From: Symbiotaphrina buchneri
Lineage: Eukaryota; Ascomycota; Symbiotaphrinales; Symbiotaphrinaceae
Direction of reading: 5' to 3'
DNA length: 64,000 nt
Assembly: GCA_001599915.1 (NCBI GenBank)
Contig: BCIG01000009.1
Location: 496,001-560,000, forward strand
Of this stretch, positions 48,669 to 60,528 are shown piece after piece. The notes below the pieces were generated by a model. It searched no databases. It was not told the origin of the DNA and saw only the letters and a list, made by a program, of their open reading frames with translations. Numbering within the stretch: the first letter of the stretch is position 1; every line of letters starts with the position of its first letter. Both the position numbers and the translations under genes were made by a program.

Positions 48669-51002
48669 ATGGTCGAAGGTCATGGGCTGCTGAGGATATT
48701 CTGGCCGTCCGATGCTTGTTACAGCGACAGACCAGGGGTGGTTGTGGGATGGAAGAATTCCTCTCTTGACCTCTTCGTGGTAGCAATACTGGAAGATGTT
48801 GAAGTGAGCCTTCGACCGATCAAATGGCTACGGGTATTGAAGCTGACTATTTTGCTCCTTTCAGGCTCGGAATGTCGAAAATGCCTTGCGAGTGGGGACG
48901 CTGTACAGGAACAACCCGCACCCACTACCAAAGCTATTTGATCTGTGTGGTCGATCGTCGATGCATGTTCTAGGTTGTACTAATTCCCCCCCGACTTCCG
49001 CAGCTGCCAATGGGTCCTACTTCTACGCATATACAGATGGCGCGACCGAGCTTCCTCGGATAAGCTGTCCAAACTCCAGCTGCGGCCATATCCAAGTCAT
49101 AAAATTCGACAGACCTCAGCCTCGCCGGATGCAGTACATGTCGCTGGAGCCAATCTCACTTGCACTAGAGGATAAATCTGGAAAATCCGAAACTGAGCAG
49201 CTAGCAGCAGATAACATTGATGCTGAGGAGGAAGAGAACCGGGGCAGGGAGGCAAAACTGGTGCAGAAACTGCTCATGCATACCGTTCGGCGCCATGTGC
49301 CTTCCCAGAAGGAACTATGTTTGCCTCTGGTAGTCAACCAGATTAATTGCTCCCTGGAACTGAGCCAGCTCCTTCAAAAAAATATGGGCTTGATAGGGAC
49401 CCGTCCTAAACGGAGTATGAGTGTGGGCGAAAGAGTCGTCGAGTCCGCTTCCACTGTTTTCGACTACCTTTTACTGAGCCTTAAGCATCTGCTTAAGGTG
49501 TGGCTTAGCCCCATCCTGACTCGAATTTTCGTAATCGGTTTGCTCTGTCATCGGGTAGTCGCTGAACTGGTACTCCGCGTTCTCGACTGGAGGTTAGGGC
49601 TTGACTATGCCGCATTGAAGGACGTCTCTGCCACCGCGCAGCAAGTTGACATTCGGCTCCAGCAGTTCTGCTACTGGCCTATACAGTACTTGACACTGCG
49701 CAAGAGAAAGAATGATTGGGAAAGCATCACCGACAGTCATCCTGACTACATCAGGTTCTACAACAGTCTATGGCTGGTCGCCAACGACGTCATAATCGGC
49801 ATCGCCCTAGGCAACTATATCATCGACAACGCTCCTTGGGTGGCCTATCAAATCGATAGCGTCCTCAGCGCTTGGACTGTGGAGGGACTTCAACGGATGA
49901 TAGCGTGGTTAATGGACTGGCCGGCCGGTCTCAAACTGAATAATGAACTAGCTGCATTTCTAGGAGATCTATTCCTGTGGGTAATTGATTATTGGGCCGG
50001 TATGTATGATTTTTTCTAGAAGGCTATGACGCTCTGGCTAACCTGAGAAGGTTGTGTTGCCAATTTACGCCCGTTTCTGCCTCATGTAATATACTTCATC
50101 GGCTTTTCTAGCTTTGCAGGCGCGACGATGCCGATCTCGCTCTTCTCGGACCTGCTGTCTCTACTGACGCTCCACATCTACTCGTTTTATATTGCATCGG
50201 CACGGATCTATAATTGGCAGTTGACCATCATTGTCTCACTGTTCCACCTATTTCGAGGAAAGAAACGCAATGTCCTCCGGAACAGAATCGACTCCTGTGA
50301 TTACGAACTGGATCAACTGTTGCTGGGAACGATTCTATTTACCCTACTGTTCTTTTTGCTGCCTACTGTTATGGTGTTCTATTTGACGTTCGCTTCTGCT
50401 CGGATGGCCATCATCACCTTAAAAGCAGGACTCGATACCCTTCTGGCTTGTTTGAATCATTTTCCTTTATTCGCCCTAATGCTCCGAGTCAAAGACTCCC
50501 GTCGTCTACCCGGTGAGCATGGTCCATCTGGGTGAATTCAAGAAAGGCTAACGGCTATTAGGCGGTATACGGTTCGAATTGCAGGACAGTCCCATCGCCA
50601 CCAACGGCAGTGCCTCCATCAAGATGGACTCGACCTCGATTTCGCACATCTACCTCAAGGTAATTTGGTGGTGCCATGGATGAGTCATGTCCCTTGCTGA
50701 TTTGAGTCCGCCAGTCCGTTCCGCTGTCGTTCCGATCCATGTTCCGTCAGTATTTCCAGCTGGGTCACCGAATTCGCAAGCATTACCTCTCCCCGACCGT
50801 AATCCTGTGTCTCGCAACGGGACGCTTCGTGCCTCCCATACATCGCAAGAACCTGTACAGTCTGCAATACAGTATGCTGCCGGCACGACGAGCTGGCATC
50901 GTGGAGCTGTGGCGGCGGCTAACCGAACCATCGGCGGTGAACTCAGTGTCTCTCCCCAAACGACCGCCATCTGCTCTGGCAGCGAGACGATTCTACAGTT
51001 GA
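48669..51002 (+). CDS. GPI1: GPI-GlcNAc transferase subunit Gpi1 (PIG-Q)
   Basis: Subunit of the ER complex that adds GlcNAc to phosphatidylinositol, the first step of GPI-anchor synthesis. Five exons (introns 48804-48864, 50000-50050, 50513-50561, 50660-50714) give 705 aa. The start MVEGHGLLRIFWPSD is the usual Gpi1 opening, followed by PGVVVGWKNSSLDLFVVAILEDVE and NVENALRVGTLYR. Membrane helices fill residues 190-560, including the strongly conserved block NSLWLVANDVIIGIALGNYI and the exon 3 stretch LPHVIYFIGFSSFAGATMPISLFSDLLSLLT (both shortened here from longer matches). The last exon carries LSFRSMFRQYFQLGHRIRKHY. GPI anchors feed wall mannoproteins. Confidence 0.94.
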
Positions 51003-51272
51003 AGACAGAAATCCGGGATAAAGTACGGGGACATGTGACATGAGTTGCCAATTTTTATCGTCAGATAATTTGGTCAGTAATAATAATTCGCAAAGGCACA
51101 CCCATAGAAGTCAGTTAATCTTCGACCCAATATAGCGACAGTGAAAATGCCTGTAACTAGTCGAGCAAAAGGACCGTACAAGTCCTTGGTCCTCCAGCCC
51201 GAGTGGGCTTACCAAGCCAGACACCGTACACCCAAACTCCCCCGGTGCATATCCTGCGAACAAGACTCCGGT

Positions 51273-54200
51273 CTATAACGCCAAAACGCTTTTGAAGAAG
51301 GGATTTTCGAGCAGCTTTTGGTTGCCCTGAACAAGCTCCTTCATCTTGCCCACCATATCCTGCCGGCTCATCTCCTTGCCCTCCACCTCCTTCTTCCACT
51401 GCACCAGCACGTCCTTGAGCAGGGCACTCCCTTCCTCCACGTCCTCCTTGGTGTGCTTGATGGCTTCCTCGTCGTGCTTGGTCGTGAAGTCTTCGAGCTC
51501 GTCCGCCTTCCTCTTCGCCATGTTGACCACCTTTTCCGGGAACCGCACCAGCTCGGCAACGTGGATGCCGAAGCTCTGGTCACACACGCCCTCCTCGACT
51601 TTGTAGAGCAGAGTGACCTCGCGCCGGTCCTTCTGCCCAGAAGTCTCCCCGATGTGAGCGACGACATGAAGGTTCTGCACCACCGGATACTGTTCCGTCA
51701 AGGCTGTGAGTTCGTGGAAATGAGTCGCGAACATGGCGAAACAGCGGATTTCCTTTACAATGTGTTCAGATATGGCCCAGGCAAGCCCAAAGCCGTCGTA
51801 CGTGCTCGTCCCCCGTCCCAACTCGTCGATGATTATCAAGGAGTCAGACGTGGCTGATTTGAGTATGTTGGCCGTCTCGAGCATTTCCGCCATGAACGTC
51901 GACACCCCCTTCAACTGTGAGTCGCTCGCCCCGACGCGTGCCAGAATGCAGTCAAACAGTGTAAGTTCTGCCTCTGAGCATGGCACAAAACACCCCACTT
52001 GAGCCATCAAAGCTATCACACCGATCTGCCGGATGTAGGTCGATTTACCACCCATATTAGGACCTGTGATGATGAGAAATTCGGATTTGCCACGTTCCAA
52101 TTTCACGTCGTTAGTGATGAACTGAATGTCATCCTGCATCTCCATGCATGGATGGCGGGCCTCCTTAAGGACAGTGTTGCCTTCGCCCCGAGCGTGCATC
52201 TTAGGACGCACGTAGGAAGTTGGTGCGTGGACCGACACATGGGCAAAGCTGACAATTACATCCAAATGAGCGAGCACCCCCGCTAGCTGTTCAATTACCG
52301 GGCAGTAAGATGCTGGGTAATGAGGAAAGGTGTGAGCGTCCGCAGAACTGATATACTTTGCAAGGCAGAAACTTACCGGCGACATTCACTACTTCGGATA
52401 CTAAGCCGCTTTGTGTCCGGTTGTAATTTTCCGATAATTGATCAAACTCCCGCCTCATCGTTTGCATGTTGGTGGTCGTGAAATAAACTCCATTCTTTTG
52501 TGTTGAACACTCCTGGTACTGCTTCTTATTCCTGATGCAGCCAGCTTCCTAGGTCAGGTATTAGTAACAGGGATAAACATGAAATCAGGAACACCAACAT
52601 TTCTCGTAAGACGAAAACACCAGCCATGGACTTTGTGATTTTCTAGGAAAAGTTTCTTGTCTGTATCTTGATTAAGGTCCTTGCCGATCCGCTTATGCTC
52701 AAATTCCATCTCCGACTTGAGCTTGTCGAGTCTCTTCCGGATGGTACGGAGACTTTCATCAAATTCCGGTTTGATGATGAATTCGTGCTGATCCAGAGCG
52801 TCGAGATCGACCGTCGTCTCTACCATCTCTTGCAGCTTGGCCAGGCTGTCGGAATACTCCCTGATTTTTGACGTGTAGGCAGCATCCAGAGGATCCCGAT
52901 ATTGTTCGTCCATGACCGCTTCAAGTGTGCCAATAAATCCAGGCAGACGAATCACTACCTGATATGCTCTCACGACATCTTCTAGGTTGGCCAATTTCCT
53001 CTGAAATCTTTTGGCCAGACGATAAAGATCTGGGATTGATCGTAGATGCTCTTCCTGCATGATCTGCCGCAACTCGGTGTCATTTACAAATGCCTCGACA
53101 AGTTGCTGGCGCCGCTCAACGTCTTCCAAGTTCATGAGAGGTTGTTTTAGCCACTGAGCTAGCAGTCGACTCCCTACTGGGGTCTTGCAATGGTTGAGAA
53201 GGCCATACAAGCTCATGTTCTTCGACCCATCTCGTGGTCCTGGCATCAAATTTAGAGCTTTGAGAGCGGATGCATCGAGCTTCATGTAATCAGCCAGGTC
53301 GTGCTGATAAAGTTGATATTGTCCAAAGTTGGATTGATCAGACATGACCCCGAGGTATTTAGTGAGAGCTGCCGCGGAGCCCATTGCCAGTTTCAGGTCA
53401 GCTTGTGGCAGAGCACCGGCAGTCCGCTCGCCTTTGAGTAGTCGCGAAAGGTCTTGCTCGATATCATTCGCACTAAATTCGCCGACTGGACGCTCCGAGA
53501 TTGCTATACCACAACTGTCGGCGATTGCCCTGAGCTTTCCAAGCTCAACATCTTTCTTTGAACCGTCCGCTGGTAATAAGCACTCTTTCACACCCAACTG
53601 AATCAGCAACGATTCAAAGTTCGAGTACAAATCGTTATCCAGAAACTCGCTGACACCGAGTTCTCTGACGCTGGCATCTGCAAAACAGACTCCAACCTGC
53701 CTGGCTTCCGAAGCCTTCGCAGAGATCTTCACCGCTAGTACAATGGGTGCCGAATCCATCTGTCCTCCCAGCTCTTCCTCAACGTCCTGTAAGTTACCGG
53801 GAGATGTCTGCACAAAATCAAACCTGCGTTCTTAAGCACGACAGCCAGACACCAGCGTACCTGTTTGCTGATTTTCCAATTCATCCTTCCGCTGGCTTCC
53901 CAGACCTCAACACGCTTCCCGAGCCGGAACAGGGCCTCTCTCAGGAAATTGCGATAGACGGTCATAGTCATGGTAACCGAGGGAAGACCAGTATCACTTC
54001 TTCCCAATTGACGTAGGACGGATGTCGTTTTATAGACCTTTTGCAATCGAGTCAGTATCCGGTGGGTGCTAACCGGGTAGAAGGTAAGGAAGCTGACCGT
54101 GCGCGCAATAAATGCTGCATCTTCGCCGTGGGCAGTGTACCAGTCTCCTCTATCGAATATGCGGACAGTATCGTCATCTTTGGCAGGCAGGCCGCGGAAG

Positions 54201-54314
54201 AACCGTATGAAACCGCCCTCGTCGTCGATCTTATGAAAGGCCGTCAGCTAGACCCAAAGTCCACACTGGAGAATCTCGGGCAAAAAGTACCTTTAGCTCT
54301 GGACGAGAAGCCAT
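51273..54314 (-). CDS. MSH2: DNA mismatch repair ATPase Msh2
   Basis: Common subunit of MutS-alpha and MutS-beta, which recognise mismatches and loops. Six exons (introns 54230-54290, 54038-54097, 53808-53860, 52549-52598, 52313-52376) give 917 aa. The first exon is only 24 nt (MASRPELK). Domains in order: mismatch-binding ([26 protein letters not shown]), connector, lever/clamp ([27 protein letters not shown]), and ATPase with Walker [10 protein letters not shown], Walker [16 protein letters not shown] and the switch His in [13 protein letters not shown]-terminal helix-turn-helix and Mlh1-facing tail end it. All ATPase residues are present. Confidence 0.96.
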
Positions 54315-54813
54315 ATTTTTTGACCTACTTCTCCTGCTGTGGCCTTAAAGTCGGCAGTTTCAGTCCGGAGGCATCGACACGGCGAGGGTCTTCGAGCAGA
54401 GTTCCCTTGGAGCTACCATATGAAGGCAATTAAGGCCCAGAATGGCGGACGCGCCAAGCTAGCGCACGACGCGTACCTTTCCTGTCAGGCCTCGGCACCC
54501 CTCTAGCAGCGCTCACTCCACTGCGTACCTGAGGAATCCGATGACCAAGAGACTACTTGCCTCATAAGGAGCTTAATATACTGGAATTTTTGATACGGAG
54601 TGGAATTGTTTTTTCTATATTGTATTCTTGTTTTCAAGGTATTTGTACTGGAGTTGGCTCCTCAAGAAGAATATGCTCCAGACTCGCATTTCCCTCTCTC
54701 ACCGCATCATATTGCCCATCGAGAGGACGTGCATGCTAACACTCCCGCAAAAGTTGTTGAGGGCTTACAGACCAAGACGGCGCGGCGTGCCCATATCAGC
54801 GTCGGAGATCTCC
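54315..54813. other. MDM35-MSH2 spacer (MSH2 promoter)
   Basis: About 500 bases upstream of MSH2 and downstream of MDM35, both on minus. One GATACGGAGTGG word at 54593 resembles the GTACGGAGTAC motif. No gene is seen. Confidence 0.5.
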
Positions 54814-55207
54814 TCAGCTTCGACGCAGATGCTCTGCATCATTTTCCCTGTTGTTTTCTCGAGCTTCTTCGAGCATCACATCCAGGCCTCTTTCTTTAAG
54901 AGATTTCTGCCTGGCGTCAGAGACAATGACAGTGGCCCACATAGACTCGACTTACTGTCAAACAAGCTTTGTACTGCTTGAACAATGGCTCACACTCATC
55001 TGTCGAGGAGTTGCCTCTCAGAAACTCTACCTGATTCAGCTTCGTTTACAGTGATGCGCTACTGATTTCTCACTCACTCTCACTATACCATTTTAGAAAG
55101 CATGAATCATAACGTCTGTCCAAGCTGTCAGTGACCGGGCTGTGGGGCGAAGTGTCGGTGACGGACTCTTTGATTTCATTGCACTCAGGTGCCAGGGATG
55201 CCGACAT
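54814..55207 (-). CDS. MDM35: mitochondrial intermembrane-space protein Mdm35 (TRIAP1 type)
   Basis: Four very short exons (54814-54906, 54956-55026, 55078-55115, 55167-55207) encode 80 aa; the introns are 49, 51 and 51 nt. No exon exceeds 93 nt, so the gene is easy to miss. The protein starts MSASLAPECNEIKE and has two CX9C motifs: C-NEIKERYDS-C and C-EPLFKQYKA-C. Between them lies the conserved WYSEKFLRGNSS segment, and the tail is KERGLDVMLEEAREN. This is the Mdm35/TRIAP1 pattern. The protein is imported by Mia40, binds the Ups/PRELI lipid carriers, and allows transfer of phosphatidic acid and phosphatidylserine between mitochondrial membranes. Every junction preserves the CX9C spacing, which strongly supports the model. 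Confidence 0.92.
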
Positions 55208-55688
55208 GACTACCCTTAAAAATCAAGGATAAGTTGATTTTGCCTCTGGTGCTCTTGTTCGGGGACCGGCTCTACAAGCTCGCTCTCCGCATGTTGGCCT
55301 GATGTATTAGGAATGTGATTGAACTGAGCTTAGAGGGCGTAAGACCAACGGATGGCTTGCTCCAGGCATAGAGGATTGCTTGCAAAGAATGCTTCTCGTG
55401 AGGCGGCAACTTAGATATTCTATGAGGGAAAGCTCGCTGGCGGGCTGGTTACCTTACCTTACCTAAGATGCTAAGCTATGACGCCGGGCAACCTGCTCCG
55501 AGGCTAGGTACCTTAACTTCGTACACCACGGAAAAACCTTACGCCTATTCAAATAATATCTTGAATTCGTTATTCAAATCTCAATAGCTGCACCACAACT
55601 TCTGGTCCTAGGAATGGCGCAGGGGCCCCCAAGCGCGCTTTTCTCGTCGAACTGAGTTCTTGTGACAAGGTGTCGGGAGATTTCTTCA
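55208..55688. other. divergent MDM35-RRP6 promoter region
   Basis: About 480 bases with TTACCTTACCTTACCTAAG at 55451-55469 and TAGGTACCTTAAC at 55505-55517, the same words as in other intergenic regions. No gene is seen. Confidence 0.55.
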
Positions 55689-58313
55689 ATGGACTCGCCT
55701 TTCGATTTCAAGTCTCTCCAAGAGAGAATATCTTCGGCACTTGTTAAAACAACACGAACGGCTGGTCAGATATCGGCCGAAGATCTGTCTTTTCAGCGTT
55801 CGCTCAACCCAGCAGTAGCATCCCTCTTGGACGAGCAGAACGCACGTCTCTTAGGACTTTCTAATTCCCTGCTTGCTGCGGCTGCTTCAGGTAGTGGCGT
55901 CCAGGCACCACGCTTACGAGATGTGGAAACCGTCGACAACAACTGGCAAGGAGTGGTGGAAGTGGTTGACAACCTCTTAGAAAAGGCGGATATGTGTCTT
56001 GATGAATACACCGGTGTAATTAAGAGGCTGAGTCCGTCTGGCCATGAGCAGGTAACAGGCAGTCATCCAACACTAATGCTTCCCGCTGATTCTCGCAGGC
56101 TGCACCGCAGAAGAAGAAGCCCAAGTCCAAGCTTAGCAATGCGCTCCGAACACAGAACATAGCAAAGCCCCAGTTATTGTTCGAAGATTTACCGAACAAT
56201 GAAGAGGCTGGGCCTTTTCGCCCATTGCTCAGGTCGAAACCACATGCTGTGTTGCCTTTGGATCAAAGTCTGACTACATTTGTGGATGAAAATGGCCTTG
56301 TGCAGTACTACTCTCCAATTCTCCATTTCAAAATCATACTAACTTTACTCGAGATACAAACATCCCTACGAAAACGAGATTCTGCAATATACCTACCCCG
56401 AAGCCACTTACGTTAAGTCTGAACCGATCCACTTTCCTCCCTTTGACTCGACTACGGCCACACTTGTGGACACGCCAGAAGCGGTGTCGGCGATGCTCTC
56501 AGAGTTGCGCGGTGCCAAGGAAATAGCAATCGATCTTGAACATCACGATGCCCGGACCTACGTCGGTTTAGTCTCCCTTATGCAAATCAGCACGAGGGAC
56601 AAGGACTGGATCGTGGACACGTTGAAGCCCTGGAGACAAGAATTGCAAGTCCTGAATGAGGTCTTCGCAGACCCGTCCATCTTAAAGGTAGTGTTACAGG
56701 TTGGCTATTGGTTTGAATCTTGTTGACTCTTTCAAGGTCCTACATGGTGCGCACATGGACATAGTGTGGCTTCAGCGAGATCTTGGCCTCTATATTGTTG
56801 GCCTCTTCGATACCTATCATGCGGCTAGAACATTAGGATACCCACAAGCCAGCTTAGCCTCATTGCTCTCACGTTTTGTGGATTTTGATGCTAATAAGCA
56901 GTACCAAATGGCCGATTGGCGGATCAGGTATGCAAGCCTCAATGCCACATACAGCAAAAGATAGCCTGACGAATTCGTAGACCACTTCCTGAGGAAATGT
57001 TCAATTACGCCCGTTCAGACACCCATTTTCTGCTCTATATCTACGACAATATGAGGAACCAATTGGTCGAACTGTCAACGGCGGCGGAGAATCGGATTGA
57101 CACGGTTCTGAGAAAGTCTAAAGAGACCGCGCTGCAGCGCTATGAGCGATTTGTGTACGATGAAGTTAGAGGTACAGGTGCACTTGGATGGTTCAATATG
57201 CTGTCCAAAACACCAGCATTGTTCTCCAAAGAACAATTCGCGGTTTTTAGAGCGGTTCATCGTTGGAGAGACGCAGTTGCCAGGGAGGAAGACGAGAGTT
57301 TGAATTACGTTATGTCTCGACAGACAATATTCAATATCGCCAGGGAGATGCCCACGGAATCCGCAACGCTGTTGAGCCTATCCCATCCGATCTCTCCACC
57401 ACTGCGTCGGCGGCTTGATGAACTACTCGGACTGATCCGTGCAGCAAAGAAAACGGGAGCCGAGGGACCCAGTATGTCAGAGATTTTACAGTATCAAACA
57501 GACACGCGCAATAATGTGGTTCCGGATGGAAAGGAAGAGACTGCCTCAGAACCTATCAGCTCAAGGGCGTCTATTCCACATGACACTGTGTCAATACGCA
57601 GTGGGGTATCATCTTTTTGGGGTCCTACGCTTCAAAGTGGTGGCGATAACGCTGCGACTAGCTTCGAATTCTCGAAACAAAGTATTCAATTGGCGCTCCC
57701 GCTCCCTCAACTAACAGCAGAAGTTTTCGAATCTTCAGGAAGTGGCATGCTTGTCGATTCCCCGGTACAGTCGGCAGACCCAGGGGCTCGAGCTGCACAT
57801 CAGTATACAAAGAATCGCGAAATCAAGGAAGACACAGACGACGGCATTTTCGTTATCCGACAACTGGGTAAAGCTGCGAAGCGGAAGAGGGAAAAAGACA
57901 CAGAGGAGCAGACACGCACAGATCTCGGTGGATCAGCGGGAGATGTTTCGCAAGACGCAGACAAGGAGCAGCTATCCGATGGTGAGGTGGACTCTCCTAG
58001 GTTGACCGAGCCTGTGCCGTCCAAGACACTTGATAAAGCGGCCCGAAAAGCCGCTAGAAAGGAGCGCAAACGGCTGGAGAAAGAAGCCGAAGCTCGTGGT
58101 GCCGCTGCCCTAGAGAAAGGAAAAGAACAGTCTGCGGGGGATGAGGAACCCTTCGATTACTCTAAAGCAGCCTCTGTCCTGAACTCTCAGGAGCGAGGAG
58201 GAAAACCCTCCAAGAGCTCATTTGCTCCGTACCAAAAGTCAATGAACGCACCGCAAGGGCTGCGTAAAGTGCAAAAAGAGAAAAGCGGCAAAAGCTTTAC
58301 GTTTCGTCAGTAA
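55689..58313 (+). CDS. RRP6: nuclear exosome 3'-5' exonuclease Rrp6
   Basis: EXOSC10 type, trims rRNA and snoRNA precursors and degrades aberrant nuclear RNA. Five exons (introns 56052-56098, 56305-56353, 56688-56736, 56928-56980) encode 808 aa. An N-terminal PMC2NT domain (about 10-110) precedes the DEDD exonuclease: Asp and Glu in [13 protein letters not shown] (about residues 250 and 252), Asp in [16 protein letters not shown], and Tyr/Asp in [16 protein letters not shown], so the active site is intact. An HRDC domain follows ([24 protein letters not shown]). The C-terminal third is Lys/Glu-rich and ends [10 protein letters not shown]. Confidence 0.95.
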
Positions 58314-60528
58314 GTTGCTTTGCATGCGCCTCGGTCGCGATCTCCGGGGGTGGTTCCGGAAAGCTCTGTTGAACTTCAGTGCTCCTGCTTAGCAGGTCTC
58401 ATCACCCTATCAAAAAGCAATGTGCTTTTGCTGATCCGGATGATTGATATGGTTGCACGCATCCCCCATCTGACGGTGCTGCTTGGCAAAACGGCAGGTT
58501 GTATAACTCTCAGAGCCTGCCCGACTGCGAGCACAAAAGCAACATCTCACTGCTCCTTTCTTACAGACAGCTCGATTGGGCATATTCCACGGCGTGGACT
58601 CTCGGATATTCCCTCTTCCTGCCACATGCAGGGATCTGAGCCGGATTGCTGCGCAGCATGTCACCGTTCGGCGTAGGCAGCTGGAGGGCCAACATTTGGC
58701 TAATGCGGGGTCTTTTCCTTGCACTCCTGCAAGTAAAGTTGCCGAACCTGCTCGGGAACAGTTGGATGTCAGCGAATCTCAAGGCTGAACCTACATCCTC
58801 CGATAGAGGCCCCTCTGCGAACAGGGTCCGGTAATGGATAAGCAGGCGACGAAGTTGCCTAATGTTCCAGGCTTCAGGTCGTAAGAATATGTAGACGGGC
58901 GGGGCCGATTGCAAAGAAGATTTCGAAATTAGGAAATAGAAACTCTTCGTCCAAGATCAGGCACGTGTTATTATTGAAGCCATGGCCTGCTTGTTCATTT
59001 AATCATTGAGCATATCTGCTGCATACCTTATTATTAAACAATGTACCACATACCTGAACTACGGTGCAACCAATGGGGGAGAATTTGTCCGACGGCCCCA
59101 TCTGCAGGAATGCTTCATCCGCCATGGTCGCTCGGAAAATAAAAGGCTTGCCGTGGCATGTGAAGGGACCGGATGCTTGTCCGGTACCGAGACGACGGTA
59201 AGGAAAAAGGGCAAAGACTACCAGGTAAGGTACCGAAACTGACATCAAGAGGTCCAAAGGGTGACCAAGACTTCAGCGAGGGGGACTTTGGTGGTAATTG
59301 GGCTGTCTCTGCCTTTCATATCTCTCTCACTCGTGTTGTACTACCTACGTAGGAGTACCTCCAGATACAGATTGCATCCCTTCGCATGGCTTCGTAAGAG
59401 AGAGATTGAGATCGCGAAAGCTGCTTGCTGATCATTGCTTATCACCATCATTTATGGACGATTATCATTGTTATTAGTGTCATCTGTTCTTAATCCGTAC
59501 ACAAAGACATCTTTCATGATTGCGCCAGATTCTGAAACGGATCATCGAGCACATGCGCTCTTTATGTCTCCTTGTGGGAGAGGTTCGGGAGTTGGGAGCT
59601 CGAGCCAAGGGGATAATTGTCAGGGGTACCCCCTGGGTAACTACCGGGTAGTGAAGGGCGCCGTTCATGGTGCACAGGCGGGCTCCATCCAACGAGATGG
59701 CTGCCCTGGGGTTGTGGACTAACTCCTTGACGAACCCCTGTATTCATGCTGTATCTGACTGGATTCGTCCGTTTCGTACCTGTTCAAACTTCAAACCCCA
59801 TAGGAGATGATAAGGGAAGAGGACCAACAGCGAGACTGAGACACTTTAATACCTTCCTACCACACGTGCTCTCTATCTACGGAGGACCCGCCCCCCTCCC
59901 TTGTGATAGTATCTGACCTCGCCTTCCCTCTGCTTCCCTGCGCTTTCCATTCCGTCTCGTCTCGTCTTGTTTCGTCTCGCCTGGTCCTGCTCCCTCGCTG
60001 TTACAGCAGTCTAAACTTCCAAACCCCCCAAGACCTTTAGCCCTCCCTAACGTCTGCTACGCGCGTTGCGGCCCGTAACCATCCCGCTCCTGTCACCGCT
60101 CCTTCGACCTGACACTCGAAGACCCAATACCAACAATTGTGGTCATTCGCCTTTGCTGAACGGCCGGCACTCATCAGAAATCCTGTAACACGCTGCCGCC
60201 GCTGCCGCTTCCGCTTCTGCCGCAACTTGGATCTTCGCTGGACGAAGACACCAGCCTTGTCGCTAGCGATCTTCCTACAGGTTACTCTACATCGACTTGG
60301 ATTCAGGTCATTCCAGAATATTTATTGGAGCACAACAATTGGGATCGATGACACATTGCGAACAGACCTGCTGAGGTTGCGCTTGCAGTCTTGACCTGGC
60401 TCGCGCCTTGTGGCTTTCAGGGCTGTCGTTCAGAAAGGATTTTTCTTTGTCGGAGAGCCCTCTCGCCGTCCCGAGGTGGCCCTGTTCCATAGCGCAGAGC
60501 AAGACGGCAACCGCAGAATTGCCAAAGG
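58314..60528. other. long RRP6-gapA intergenic region
   Basis: 2.2 kb, the longest gap in the window. It includes the RRP6 3' UTR, CAGGTAAGGTACCG at 59221-59234, CTACCTACGTAGGAGTACC at 59342-59360, and pyrimidine-rich, TCTCG-repeating DNA at 59925-60050 that probably belongs to the gapA promoter or leader. Frames of 60-118 codons occur on both strands at 58320-58914, but none looks conserved or starts convincingly. Confidence 0.5.

Noticed and set aside
48620-48670. Fusion of the small membrane protein with GPI1 through a second intron
   Set aside because: An acceptor-like CAGAG at 48620 would join in frame, but Gpi1 proteins normally begin near LLRIFWPSD, so two genes is the simpler reading.
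58320-58914. Overlapping frames of about 117 codons on both strands after RRP6
   Set aside because: No ATG for the minus frame, no recognisable motif, no clear codon bias; likely UTR and intergenic sequence.
59570-59745. Hairpin-rich stretch with GGGTACCCC words that might be an RNA gene
   Set aside because: Short inverted words are present but no cloverleaf, box elements or known RNA signature could be assembled.
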